This document shows positions 44,800 to 60,892 of a stretch of 64,000 bases of DNA, in pieces. The stretch lies in assembly GCA_037039925.1 (NCBI GenBank), contig JAXRKP010000306.1, positions 181,001-245,000 of the forward strand. Reading direction: 5' to 3'. The position numbers and the translations under genes are program-made. The stretch's first letter is position 1. Every line of letters starts with the position of its first letter. The notes beneath the pieces are model-generated. The model worked only from the letters and a program-made list of their open reading frames with translations. It did not search any database and was not told the DNA's origin. The DNA comes from Doris montereyensis (lineage: Eukaryota > Mollusca > Gastropoda > Nudibranchia > Dorididae).

Positions 44800-45320
44800 C
44801 TTTTGTGGAGTTTTTTTAAAGTGCTGCGGTGCAGTTTTTGAAGTACTGTGCACAGTTTTTAAAGTGCTGCGGTGCAGTTTTTGAAGTACTGCTGTGCACA
44901 GTTTTTGAAGTACTGCTGTGCACAGTTTTTGAAGTGCTGCTGTGCACAGTTTTTGAAGTACTGCTGTGCACAGTTTTTGAAGTGCTGCTGTGCACAGTTT
45001 TTGAAGTGCTGCTGTGCAGTTTTTGAAGTGCTGCTGTGCAGTGTTGTGAATAGTTTTTGAAGTGCTGTGAATAGTTTTTGAAGTGCTGTGCACAGTTTGA
45101 AGTGACGCTGTACACTGTTTTTGAAGTGCTCTTTGCACAATTTTTTAATGAGCTGTGCACAGTTTTTAAAGTGATGATGTGCACTGTTTTTTAAGTGCTG
45201 GTGTGCAGTTTTTTGAAGTGCTACTGTGTACAGTATTTGAAGTGCTACTGTGCACACATTTTGAAGTGCTGCTGTGCACACTTTTTAAAGTGCAAATGTG
45301 CACAGTGTTTGAAGTGCCTT
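44800..45320. repeat. 24-bp minisatellite, GTGCACAGTTTTTGAAGTACTGCT type
   Basis: About twenty units of gtgcacagttttt plus gaagtactgct. The central units (44,885-45,035) are nearly identical and the edges diverged. Overlapping frames on both strands (for example CTVFEVLL per unit) follow from the 24-bp period. Sequence is unrelated to the field at 29.9-34.9 kb. Confidence 0.9.
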
Positions 45321-48190
45321 TACATCTGTTGCCTGTCTGTCTTGTTTCAGCGTGTCCTTACTTTGAAACGTCTTAACATGCGTTATTATAGTAGTGCTTT
45401 TTACATTCTTGTTTTTTGTGTCTTTGGTGCTTTGCTGGTTACATAATTACGAGAAAATGAAGTCTTAAATAGCAGGCTAAGGGCCAGTATAAAATGCTGT
45501 ATTGTTCTCCCATGATACTTTGTAAATTCCTATTTTGCGACAATTGAGTCAAGAGTATACTTATTCCCATCCATATTTTTTGTTTGAGCAAAAAACATCC
45601 CACTAACCAAACCACCATCAACCACTTCTCTTTCATAAGCTAGTAAAACCTTTTATGTTGCTGAAGATTTTTATGTGTTATTTTAATCAAGTCTGCATAG
45701 AGTCTTGATTTCTGAGTCATCCTTGCCTTTTTCTGATTTCTTTTTCATGACACATGTTGTTCATACAAAGCTGTCATTGTGCAATATGTTTTTTTGAACT
45801 GGACACTTGAGAACAAGACAGTTAGATTGGGAATCAGGACTAGGAGAAATGGTCGCTTGATGTCATCGTATGTGCCATAAGTAGATGCTTAAAAAGAATG
45901 GCAAATTCATTGTGATAGTAAAAACTAACACAACAGTAACTTGTATCGATACATTATTTCATGGGAGAGAGAAATGAATGTGCTTCTGAATGATGGCCAT
46001 TTCACTTTGTTGGAACAGTAATAACACTTGACTTCATACATACAGATGAAACAAATATCATAATGTCTTGCAGCAACATTGAAAAAAACTGAAATTTTTG
46101 CTGTTTCTTACGAATGCTATTTCCTTTTGCCCATTTCTCAGTCGCTTGTATGAATATCAATGAGCTCCTTTATTAGATAGGCATTCACATGCTTCTTTAT
46201 ACCGGAAATACTGTCGTTGCAAATTTAGAAAAACAAACTCTCAGTCACAGATCTTGTTGATAAAAAAGCCCCAAAAAACCTTTGCCCTGACAACAATGTG
46301 ATAGAAAAAGAGAAAAAGAAGAAAGGGTGAAAAAAGGAAAGTACCTAAAAAAGTTTTGTTTGTTTAAATTTAAAAGAAAGCTCACTTGAGCTCCCCACCA
46401 AATTTGTGTGTGATTGCTTGAACTTGAAGCATTTGAAATGGCAACTTAAAACAGTAACGCCTAGTCGTGTCTCATGTGATCCGAACTTGTATTGGCTCTG
46501 TTGTAGATATTTCTTTTGTTGATGGGAGGGGAGGGGGATTGGGAATTACAGAGCCTTCGGTGACTATACAGGTAAGTATATTGCAGCAGGGTGTGATGAC
46601 AATGATATATCTCTTTGTACTCATCTAGAGAGCGATACTACTACCTGTTTGTTTTGATGCTCCAAATAATGCCGTCCAAGTTGTATGTAGGTCTACTTGA
46701 GTTAATTAAAATCCACTGTTTATTATCAAGGCCCCCCTCCCCCTCCCCTCCCCCTCCCCCGAATAGACTTCATTTGTTTTATTTGCTCTGAACGAAAAAA
46801 ATATAAATTTGACACTTTAAAAAAAAAAGAAGATCTACTGGTACAGTTAAAATTCCCCTGTTGATTTCTTTCTCTAACGAATAAGCTTACTCTCAAAATT
46901 TTCTTTGTCAAACTACGTTTTGAATTTAAAAAAAAGAGGCATATTGTTTTTGATTCAGAAGATATTATGAGAGTGCGAAGCTTATTCCCATTAGTGAATT
47001 TGGTTCACTTGTCGGTTTTGCTTTTCACAGTCACAATTTTTCAAACTTTGTCACAATTCTTCCCTATGTTACTACTGTTGGATCGAATGTGTATGTTGAT
47101 AATGTTATACATAGATCAAAGATAAAAATGAAATTATCGTCCATTCTATTTGTCTTGTAATGGCATATATACGATGGTAGAGGATGAATTTCAGAGAAGG
47201 GTGGCATCTATACCGCAGGTTATACACTAATAATAGCAATATGAAGACAAATGTATGTTTGAGATTCTTTGATATGTATGATATTTCATTGCCTTTCGCC
47301 AACTACAAGGCAGTGGAGAGCCTTAGCCACTCTCTCATTTCAGATTCTGTATCCTGTTCAATTTTTGATAGTCTCGATTTATACTTTTGTACCTGCCCTA
47401 TCATTCTTGATGGATGGTTGCTTGTCTTTGATGATGAATGGTTGCTTATCTTTGATGCTCAAAGGTATAAATAATAGAATGGTCGATCATTCAATTTTCA
47501 TTATCTTTGCAATGTTCAAAGGTATACTTTCTTCCCTCTCACAATCCTTGTTACGCAAGAATGTTATATTTACTTTTGTTAATAGAACTCATTCCATTGG
47601 CAGTGTTTCATATGATGAGTGCATTGTTGTTTTTGTTGTTACATCGCAGGTCAACATCGTTCTTACTCTGGTTCGAGTCTTTGAGATTTTTTCTCTCAAT
47701 AGGTCTGTATGCAAGCAGTCAAATCATAGTCGTGTCTTTTTCGTGTCACAAAACTCAATGGTTGGGAAATCTTGAGGCTAATATTCATATCAGGGAACGA
47801 CAGTAAGAACCTTGTTGATCGGCAATAATGTTTTGTGATGAAAGGAATGATTTCATTCATATCAGTATCAGTTTGTTAAAAGTTAAGTTTATTATTTAAC
47901 CCCTTCATTGCTGACCATCGTTCTGTGTTTGTGAAGTATTGCCGTTATTAGCTGCAATATTTCATCACTTTCATAACTATCAGCGTGCTGATGAAGTGTG
48001 TATCTGTATATATATATATATGTACATTGGTACAAAATTAATCTCTGTTTAATGAGCAGCTGAAGAACAATAAGTTTGTGGAGCGTAATGCAAAAGCACT
48101 AATGATCATAAGATTTTTTCGACACATTCTTCTATGGACTCATGTATTGCCTGAGACATTATCTTCCCCATTTGTTCAGGTCTGAGAGAG
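45321..48190. other. No gene recognised
   Basis: Short frames only. A C-rich tract of CCCCTC units lies at 46,732-46,760. A small duplication of 'atggttgctt(g/a)tctttgatg' is at 47,410-47,460. Confidence 0.4.
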
Positions 48191-48194
48191 GGGG

Positions 48195-48550
<356 letters not shown>

Positions 48551-49087
48551 ACACACACATACACATACAGGCAGACAGATAGAGAGGAAGACAGTGAAAG
48601 AGAGAAAGAGAGAAGGCGGGCAGGCAGCAGATAGATTGAATAAATGATACTGGATAAGAAAAGATGTGGTAAGAAAATTTTATGAATTACATAATGTATA
48701 AAAAATTAAGGTCGAGAAACATTTTACGGCCCAAAAAAAACCTGTTTTACTACTAGAAAGTAAAAAAACCTAAAATCTTCAATTTCATTATTTTTTAAAT
48801 CCCATATCATTTGTCATTCTCTGTTGCTTGGAAACTATGAGTTTTAAAGATATAGATATTCAATTAACTTGCCAGACTGCCCTTCCAACCACATGATCAA
48901 ACAGAAGTAAGAAGGAATCTGGGTGTGTGTGCTAGTGCTATTGCTTATCACAGTAGTACCATAGCTGCCAGACTTTCACTTAATAGCGGATTTTCGCTAT
49001 TTCGTCGAGAGGTAGTTAGTATGTTTTGAAATATGATATACTAAATGATCTGTTTAAAATGTTTTTATTGCTAATTTAACAAACGTC

Positions 49088-49223
<136 letters not shown>

Positions 49224-49540
49224 ATGTAGTATAAGGTAAACATGTCCATAATATTGACCGGTCATTTCATATTTTGGCATAGAGCGACGTTCCAATAAGT
49301 TTCCTCTTGTTTTTCCAAAATTCATGAAAATTTCCTCCTTTTTTGAAATTCCAGTCTGGCAGCTATGCGGTATGAGTGTAACGAGTTGAGATACAGTGAC
49401 TCCAGAGTTGATGCAACACATGGTAATATACAATTTTAACTGGAAATTTTGGGCTGGTAAAACTCAACTAGTTCCCGGTGTTTGTGAAGTTTTAGGTTTT
49501 TAATTTTCCTCCGTCACACACATGCTTATAAGTGGTGTTG

Positions 49541-49745
49541 GTGGCCGGAACGCTTTGCTGCAGGACTAGCAAAGCTAGGTCTGACAATATGTTCCTTGGG
49601 AAAGACACTTAACATGCATTTTCCCACTCAACCCAGGTGCAAATGGGTACAAGCACTCGCTTCAGAGTAATGACCTGCCTTAGACTAGCATCCTGTCCAG
49701 GAGGTGATTTTTATCTTTATGGGCCGTAACGACCTTAAAGGAACC
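49541..49745 (+). mobile_element. tRNA-derived SINE family A
   Basis: Core 'ccttgggaaagacacttaac' and 'cactcaacccaggtgcaaat', then 'agcatcctgtccaggaggtg' and a 3' end with 'tttatgggccgtaacgacct'. The head is diverged. Matches 15,345-15,545 (inverted) and 18,985-19,100. Confidence 0.75.
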
Positions 49746-51340
49746 TTACTTACACATGCTTATAGTTTTATAGTAAAAGGTTGAATCAATATCATGTAGG
49801 AGGATAAAGTTTTTGATTTTAATAAAAAAGTAAATTATGGAGAGAAACCATGTTATTTCAAAAGTGTTGGGGGTTCCTCTGAATTTAACTGGCCGGGTGT
49901 CGGACCGGTCGGATTTCAAAACTCAATGGACAAAATAGAGGCGTGTGGCAAAGTGAATCGTCCCCTCAACTGTACGATCTGCAAGATGCCCACTGCTCCT
50001 GGGGGAGGGACAGTGGATTTTTTCCGGGGCATAAATTGAAGGCTCCTATGTGCTCTCTGGGCAGCGCGCTCCTCTTGTCCCGCTACAGAAGTCGTAGACC
50101 AAGGGAGCCCAGCCCAGCAATTGTTGGGTCCTCTCACCATGTGGCCAACAGTAAAATTGCCCTTGAGAATGGGCTGAGTGAGCGTTGGCATTAAAAGTAA
50201 AGGTCCCTCTTTATCCTTTGTGACTATGATGAGATCCCTTGATGGCCAAAGAAATGAATCGCAGCTGTCTGTAATTGGCCTCGAGCCAACTGAGGCACGT
50301 AAGCGACGATGTTTACCATTTCAAGGGCTCTCTCGGAGCTCAAATTGAGAATGAGAATGAGAAGAAGAACAGAGGAATCTTTGACTGACGTCAGTTTTCT
50401 CAATAGTAGGTCTTGCCTAGTTAGAACTGTATTAATCTGGGGTTGTGATAAAAATAGATTTAGTAGTGTGGTCAGTAGTGCATAGAATTAATGATGGAGC
50501 TCACCTCTTGAGCAATCCTGGGTTTGATTTCACACGTGCTGGCGTGAAATGAATGATGGAAATGTTCCATTTCTGACGAATTTCCCCGTCTATTTGAAGG
50601 ATGAATGTAATTAGTTCCTATTTTAAATCAGAAATAAATTAGAAGCCTAATTCCTATTACCATTATCGTTAAAGATATTCCGGCAAACTCTAAAGGCTGG
50701 CTGCGATCAAAACGTCTATGATTGATGTAAATCTTAAAACTCTGAAATGAGAGCACTCCTGACAAAATAAGGGGAAGAAATATGAAAATTGTTGTAACAT
50801 TTGAAATTTCGTGGTTCAAAAGAGTATGCAAGCAACTTGCTCTTTAAATGACCAATGACGGCAGCAATGAAGGGGTTAATGTAATTGGCTCCAGTGACTC
50901 GTTTATATATGGTCGTTTTGGAACTGTGAAACGTTGGCATGCATGAGAGTGGGACAGACGAGGCAGTGAGGAGTGGTAAATGCTACCCATTTGCACATGA
51001 ACATGGAATCAACGTGTGTCGTAGTTTTGGGTAGCATTTATCATTGGAAGGCTCATCCAACTGATTGAGAAAAAAGTGGATGGTGAATAAAACTTGCACA
51101 TGAGTGTTTTATACCCGTGCTACCCATCTGTGGTAAGCTGTGGACAGCAACTAGCCAGCTAGCTTTTGGCAACTTAACAATACTGTTTCTCTTTACACTG
51201 TTGAACGTACACTTTGTTTTGAGCATGAATAATAATAATGTTCGGTTTTTTATATTTTTTTATCTAATGTTGTTTATTGCTGAATTCTAAATCCTGATGT
51301 CTTTCAAAACACAAATCTATTCAAATTGTTTACCATAATA
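49746..51340. other. No gene recognised; possible tRNA-SINE head near 50,490-50,545
   Basis: 'gagctcacctcttgagcaat' followed by 'cctgggtttgatttca' has A-box and B-box-like words with normal SINE spacing, but no body could be matched. Otherwise nothing recognised. Confidence 0.3.
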
Positions 51341-54555
<3,215 letters not shown>

Positions 54556-54559
54556 GCGG

Positions 54560-54662
54560 TTGGGAGGGCCTGCTGGTAGGTTCTTCTTCTTTCCTTTCAC
54601 TTTTTCCCATATCTTTTATCTTGCTGTTTCCTCTTAAATTGTTCTGTTCAAAATGGTGGGCT
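54560..54662 (+). repeat. Short dispersed repeat R3
   Basis: 'ctgctggtaggttcttcttc', 'tttcctttcactttttccca' and 'ttatcttgctgtttcctctt'. See 24,920-25,035. Confidence 0.7.
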
Positions 54663-54850
54663 TGCTGAATGAAAATGATACTCATAAAGACGGGGAAACA
54701 ATGAAGTTTACATTAATTCAACGTTACTTTTGACAAAACATTTTCTCAAACAAAAACGAATCGAGGATGATTTAAAGCCTACGTGCAAAATATAGTTATT
54801 CTTAGTGGCCTATCAACAGAGCCTTTGGCGAACAAAGATCGACCAATTCA
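54645..54850 (+). repeat. Dispersed repeat R2, third copy
   Basis: Shares 'aaagacggggaaacaatgaa', 'attcttagtggcctatcaac' and 'cctttggcgaacaaag' with 14,345-14,630 and the complement of 16,870-17,105. Followed directly by (TA)n. Confidence 0.8.
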
Positions 54851-54903
54851 TAATTATATATAATATATATAATAATTATATATATATATATATAATTATA
54901 ATA

Positions 54904-54982
<79 letters not shown>
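54850..54982. repeat. (TA)n microsatellite, about 130 bp
   Basis: Imperfect at the left, pure TA from about 54,910. Confidence 0.95.
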
Positions 54983-54985
<3 letters not shown>

Positions 54986-54987
54986 TA

Positions 54988-55015
54988 TATTTTGAGAGGC
55001 CGACACCTTGCCTCC
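54988..55015 (-). mobile_element. SINE family B head fragment
   Basis: 'gagaggccgacaccttgcct' is identical to part of the SINE head at 55,821-55,840. Confidence 0.6.
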
Positions 55016-55547
55016 CCCTCCCCCCCCCCCCGTATCCACAGTTGTCGGTAATCTTGTGGCTTGTGTTAGAGTGTTAACGTATCCAATAGAAGCTAAAAAA
55101 AGTGGACTGTTAACTGTTGTTAGTAGTGTTAGCCGAAATGGGATGTTGTCAGCCTGATCCCATGTAATTGAATAGTGCGATGACTACAACAACAAACGGC
55201 GTGTAGTGTTAACCAATGATGAATGATCTAATTTGCATATTTCATAGTCACTCTGTAGACCAATGAACTTATGTATGGAGCTATGCGCATGGGTATGATG
55301 AAGGATGGAAGGAAGGGCGACCAACATATGGGTCGAACCTGTCGTCAATCACTCCATCGACCATTATAATTTAAATGAGGGATATATGTGTGGGGATTGG
55401 AGGGGGTAGGGGTGGGGGTGGGTGGAAGGACGACCTACATCTGGTCCCGAGTATGACGACCGTACATAAATAGAATGGCCAGCTTTGATGATCTGTTACT
55501 TAGCTAGTATTAGTCAACCATTGTCTACCCAGTCGTCTACTTGACTT

Positions 55548-55855
55548 GTTTTTACCTACATCCACTACTAAGGAGATCTCGGGGTTTTTGGTAGGATTTT
55601 CAATTTTGCCTGGACTGCCCTGTACTGTAAACAGCCAAGGGATCTTTAACATGCACATAGTGTTGTTATCTGCACACGGGACCTCCTTTTTATCGTCCGT
55701 CTCCGACGGGATTAGGTGTCAATCCACCAACCTAGACCAAGGGGGCAGGTTTTGCTCGAAAAAAAACCCTCGAGAAAATATACAAACGTTTTCTGGGCTC
55801 GAACCCATTACCTTTTGATTGAGAGGCCGACACCTTGCCTCTGGACTACCCCTCC
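55548..55855 (-). mobile_element. tRNA-derived SINE family B, near full length
   Basis: On the minus strand the head reads 'ggcaaggtgtcggcctctca' and then GGGTTCGAGCCC (B box, complement of 55,795-55,806). The body holds 'ggagacggacgataaaaagg', 'aggtcccgtgtgcag', 'agatcccttggctgtttac' and 'accccgagatctcctta'. Good A-box/B-box spacing. Confidence 0.85.
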
Positions 55856-56559
55856 CCTTCCCCTCCCCTCCCCCTCTGCCATCTACAGCGAGTCTACTGG
55901 TCAACGCTTTTGCTCTGAACAATAAACGTTACGAAACAAATTTGTTCCGACCAAAACAACGAATCCTAGCGCCTACGTGTATCCCTCCCTGAATAGGTTA
56001 ATACATACGTTATGTGCATGTGGCAATTTTACTTATCTTCCTGTGTAACGTGTTGATTTTTTTTTTGCAATAAGGGAAATTATTTTCATCGCCTTTTTGT
56101 GAACAGATTGAAGGGCAATATCCAATGATTAATCAAGTATGCCTTGACTTTACTTTGCCCCAAAAGTGAGATGTTAGCCATACTGGGGGGGGGGGGGGGG
56201 GCGGTGTGGAGGTGATACGGGGTGAATTTATATATATATAATATAGAAAAAATCGGTATCCTGAAAAATGATATGGTTGACGGACTGGCCTGGGCTGTTA
56301 GGGCGGTAGAATATCACTATTAGACGGAGACAACCTTACTGTTCATGTATTATTATATTTATAAAAGCCCTTTTCTCTTCTTAAATTTGACATACAGGCC
56401 TAGGTTGTTTTATTTAGCTGTAGCTCTAGAGGAAACCACTGAGAAACGGCCACCATCACGCTCACTCTCCTTCCTCTGCTATTGCTAGTATGCTAGCCAC
56501 ATTGTCGGCTGCGACAGTCCCTAGTTTTGGTGGGTGAGTTGGAGTAGATGACCGGTGCT

Positions 56560-56695
56560 ACTGGTACTGGTAGGTCTTACCTCTTTCCATTCCTTCTTTC
56601 CTTTTATTTTTCATTTTGCTGTTACCTCTTTATTGAACCTGAGATCCTATTATTATTATAATAATATGGTGGATGGAGTAAATTTCAATCAATCA
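56560..56695 (+). repeat. Short dispersed repeat R3
   Basis: 'actggtaggtcttacctctt', 'cattttgctgttacctcttt' and 'tgaacctgagatcc', then 'atggtggatggagtaaattt'. Ends in (CAAT)n. Confidence 0.7.
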
Positions 56696-56904
56696 ATCAA
56701 TCAATCAAACTGGTTTGGTGGATCACCTGGACGATCAGGAATACTCATTCATTTAAATAAAGCATTAGTTACCACTGAGAGTGAGACCCCCTTTGCATGC
56801 ATTAAAGAAAGCTCGCTCAGCCCTAACAGGCATGGTTTGATGTTATTGTTAGTAGTGAAAGTATAAGGCTGATTGGCCTAAGGCCTTCATTCAGCCATTG
56901 CCTT

Positions 56905-57215
56905 GGTGCTGAGGGGACTTTGTAGTCCAGATGTCGGCTTCTCAACCATAAGGCCGTGGGTTCAAGCCCCGGCACGTTAAAACGTTTCTCGAGGGTTTTT
57001 TTTTCGAGTGAAACGTATCACCCCCCCTCCCTGGTCAAAGTATGTGGATCGACACCTAGTCCCATAGGAGACGGATGGTATAAGGGAGGTCCCGTTCAGA
57101 TCAGAACACTGGCTACACGTTAACTTAAAGACCTCTGTTGACTGTTTACAAAGCAGTCCATGCAAAAAATAAAAATAAAAAACCTACCGAAACCCCCGAG
57201 ATCACCTTAGTATTG
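56905..57215 (+). mobile_element. tRNA-derived SINE family B, plus orientation
   Basis: Head 'agtccagatgtcggcttctc' and B box GGTTCAAGCCC (56,959-56,969). Body 'gtggatcgacacctagtccc', 'ataggagacggatggtataa', 'gggaggtcccg' and 'gactgtttacaaagcagtcc', ending 'acccccgagatcacctta'. It is the mirror copy of 55,548-55,855. Confidence 0.85.
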
Positions 57216-57529
57216 CTTTCAATTATACGCTACAACAGTAAGGCTGTGGAATGGACTGCCAACAGAAAAAAAGCCCTCAGCAATAGCACTGAAGACTTCA
57301 AAAACAGAATTAAACACATCACTTAAAATTCAAAATTGGATTAATATTTTTGGGTTAAATCGAAATATTTGCGTGCTGACAGTAATAATACTCAAGAATT
57401 GGGTTTGTGAGTTATTATAAAGAAGAAATAGTGAATGTAGGTAAAATCAAATCAAACAAATCAAATCAAATCAAATCAAAATCTTTGAGGGCTGACGTTC
57501 CAGGTATGTCTGGGAGGTTGACACAGGAG

Positions 57530-57790
57530 TTAATGATAGATCCCACTTCTCTTCTTAATTCCTTTTTATGTTTTGCTTTCATTTTGCTGTTTCCTTTTCT
57601 TTCACCTCGAAATCACGGCATAGTATTATTATGGCGGTCAGGATAAATTGCACAAAAAAAGCCATAAGCGGTTCACGGACTACTTCTTTCCTTTCTCTGT
57701 TTTAGTTATTTTATCTTGATGTTTCTTCTTTATTCCCCCTGAGATCACCGCACATGGTGGACGTCGTACATTTCAATAATTTAAAACATT
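57530..57790 (+). repeat. Two tandem copies of dispersed repeat R3
   Basis: 57,530-57,655 ('cattttgctgtttccttttc', 'cctcgaaatcacggcatag') and 57,675-57,790 ('ggactacttctttcctttct', 'tccccctgagatcaccgcac'). Confidence 0.7.
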
Positions 57791-57857
57791 ATCAACCCAA
57801 CAAAAAAGCGAAAAAATCCAGGTGTGTTAATGTCATGCAAACGGAGAAGAACACAGC

Positions 57858-58255
57858 GATGGCTTCTTCTTCTTCTTCTTCACCTTCATCTTCTTCTTCT
57901 TCTTCTTCTTCTTCTTCTTCTTCTTCTTCTTCTTCTTCTTCTTCTTCTTCTTCTTCTTCTTCTTCTTCTTCTTCTTCTTCTTCTTCTTCTTCTTCTTCTT
58001 CTTCTTCTTCTTCTTCTTCTTCTTCTTCTTCTTCTTCTTCTTCTTCTTCTTCTTCTTCTTCTTCTTCTTCTTCTTCTTCTTCTTCTTCGTCTTCTTCTTC
58101 TTCTTCTTCTTCTTCTTCTTCTTCTTCTTCTTCTTCTTCTTCTTCTTCTTCTTCTTCTTCTTCTTCTTCTTCTTCTTCTTCTTCTTCTTCTTCTTCTTCT
58201 TCTTCTTCTTCTTCTTCTTCTTCTTCTTCTTCTTCGTCTTCTTCTTCTTCTTCAA
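57858..58255. repeat. (TTC)n microsatellite, about 400 bp
   Basis: About 130 units of ttc, with tcg interruptions near 58,088 and 58,234 and a less pure start near 57,880. Poly-Ser, poly-Leu and poly-Lys frames are artefacts. It abuts the LINE copy to its right. Confidence 0.97.
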
Positions 58256-58257
58256 TG

Positions 58258-59677
58258 CTTATTTACCTATAAATGCCTTTCCTAGATGCTTATATACTGC
58301 ACTTGCCTTTTTGATTCTATGGCTGATTTCTTCTCTTAGTTTTCCCCTTAATCATTACTCCTAAGTAATTGTAGCTTTGAACTTGTTCTAAATTCTCCCT
58401 GCCCAATTTGAGATTTTGTGTTTAGCTTCCCAAGTTACTAGCATTGTTTTGGTTTTCTTTGCATTTACTCTCATTCCTCTTGTATTTAGTTAACTGTTCA
58501 TCATGTTGATATTCGACTGAAGGCCGCTTTCTGATTTTCAAAACAGAACTAAATCACCGGCAAATGAAAGCATTGATACTTTTACTGGTTTGAGCTTCCA
58601 CATACCTACATTCATTTTCTTTATTTTTGAGGATGCCTTTGCGACTGAATCCATAAATGTGATAAACAAAAGAGGACTTACGACACAATCCTGTCTTACT
58701 CAAATATCTACATCAAATTCTGCAGATATTTTACAGCAGCTCTCACTGCCCATGTTGGTTTATTGTAAAAACTTTTTTATTTAATGGCTTCTATTAAATT
58801 TTGCTCTACATTGTGTTCTTTTAAGGAATGCCATAGTTCGTCCCTCCTCCCAGCGTCAAATGCCTTTTCTAAGTCAATAAAATACAGATGCAAGTCAATG
58901 TTTCTCTCAAGGAATTTTTCTATTATTTGTCTAACTGTAAATATGTGATCTTGTACACTGCTTCCTGGTCTAAATGCACTCTGATGCTCTTCAATCTGAT
59001 CCTCTACTCTTTTCCTTAGTCTCATTTCCAGAATCCTGGCATACACTTTCCTGGTACGCTAAGTAGTGATATCCCTCTATAGTTTGAGCATTCCATAGTT
59101 GATCCTTTCTTATGTATTGGTAATACCGTTCCCTTTTTCCAGTCGTCTGGCACCTGTTTGGACTTTCATGCTTGTTGGTATATTGCATGTAGTAGTTTGT
59201 TTGCCTCCCTCCCTTGGTTATTAATAATTTTTGGATAAACTTGATCTGCTCCTGGGTCCTTTCCTATTTTCACTTTTCTTATAGCTGTTTGGATTTCTTC
59301 CGTTGATATATCTACATCTTCAGCTGTCTCCTCTGGATTACTTGTTACTGTTACTAATTGATCATTACTCATTGTTTCATATGTTCTGGAGTGATTATGT
59401 AATTGTTGAAAATACTTTCTCCATGTTTCCATGATTTCGCTGTCTCATTTCATTATTTCTCCTTTGGCATTCTTAATTTGTCGTATTGGGCATGCTTTGG
59501 TCTTTCTCATGCTCTTCATTGCCCCCAGAACAGTTGTTGATTTTCTTGATAGTTTTCTTGAAGTGTTTGTCAAAACTCTTCCCATTGTTCCTGTTTTGCT
59601 TTCCTCACTTCTTCTTTGGTGATAGTTCTTTTATTCACGTAATCCATCATATCCTCTGGTCTCTTTGTTTGCAAGTA
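58258..59677 (-). mobile_element. RTE-like LINE copy 3, left part (outer element of the nest)
   Basis: Collinear with copy 1 from about 1,875 to about 3,240. RT blocks: 'QSAFRPGSSVQDHIFTVRQI', 'FIDLEKAFDAGRRDELWHSL' and 'QTAIRKVKIGKDPGADQVYP'. The 3' portion is missing and the (TTC)n tract stands there instead. At 59,676-59,677 it is cut by the DNA transposon; the LINE resumes at 63,994. Confidence 0.85.
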
Positions 59678-60242
59678 CAGTAGATGCGGCATAAATCGAT
59701 GTTCAAGGGACTTATTAAAAAAGATCGACTTATGTAATAGATCAACTGAAGCAATTGCTCAGTTAACTCCCCTGACATGATTTTCATCGTTATGGTCTTG
59801 GGTATTATTACTAATTACTGACTGCTGATGTGTCGTTGTTTTTATGTATTTTTCTTGTTCAAGTGATTGAACCCGGTGATAGAATTCCAAATGAAATAGA
59901 GAAGTGGCGATGATGGAGTGGTATTAGTAAGAGTAATACGGCGCATGCGATTAGATCTCTGGCTTCAATTTGAAATCAATCGCCTGTTTCGCCAAATGCT
60001 TCGCGGAGATAGATCTACTAATAAGTAATAATATTAATGTCGATGTCCGATACACAATGGTTAGGTAGGAGTAAGAGTAAGATCCGTGACACTTCCATCT
60101 TCTTTCTACCCCCCCCCCACACACACACGTACACACATTACTACCTGCAAAGCGCAAGTTGTACTACTACTTCAACATCGCACGATGTGTTACCTCCTGT
60201 ATCTTACAGCGTGTCGAACAAAGAAGGAGACATGCTATTCTT

Positions 60243-60245
<3 letters not shown>

Positions 60246-60325
<80 letters not shown>
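60246..60325. repeat. (CT)n microsatellite
   Basis: Pure ct with one cgcg interruption near 60,283. Confidence 0.95.
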
Positions 60326-60326
<1 letters not shown>

Positions 60327-60790
60327 CCACCCCCTACCCATTTCGTTTTATCTCTCATCAGTTGCACTAGTCACATCTCAATGCTGGCAATACGAAGTAG
60401 ACCCACGCGACATAATAATTAATATATTTTACAGATATTAGTGGCCGCCATTCAATTCCCATCGCCCGCACACTTTCACTCTGACCGGTACAGTCAATAC
60501 CTGAGCGGATTAATTTTTTTGTAATTATTAATTTGCGCTAATTGAATATGTTGATGTAGAGTGAGGGTAAGTAGAGGAGCGATTAGTATTAGTAATCATT
60601 AAATACAGGTAGATCTAGATCTACGTTTGTATTGATCGTATTCTAAACTCTCTAGCTTTGGGGTCAACGGCCGTGGAGGCCTTTAAAATTGAAACATCAA
60701 TTTATACAATCGAATTTTCTTTCATTTTACCGTCGGCGGACAGTGAAAAGAGGTCGCCTTAATAGGCATGTTACTCAAGTCAATGTCGAC

Positions 60791-60800
60791 AGACAATTTT
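60791..60800 (+). repeat. Target-site duplication, 3' side of LINE copy 4
   Basis: agacaatttt, one mismatch from agacaatgtt at 63,892-63,901. Confidence 0.6.
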
Positions 60801-60892
60801 TTTTCTTTCTTTCTTTATCAGCTCCCATTCTACCTTCCGGTGTATGGGTTTTAAATGCCCGAAATGATCTTTCTCCAGGCTGCCCTGTCCTG

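Noticed and set aside
44668..45281. Three overlapping repetitive frames rich in Lys, Cys and Phe
   Set aside because: Produced by the 24-bp minisatellite; all frames look alike in quality.
56905..56975. Functional tRNA gene
   Set aside because: A and B boxes are present but the cloverleaf stems do not close and a SINE body follows.
57754..58285. Poly-Ser, poly-Leu and poly-Lys proteins
   Set aside because: They are translations of a (TTC)n microsatellite in three frames.
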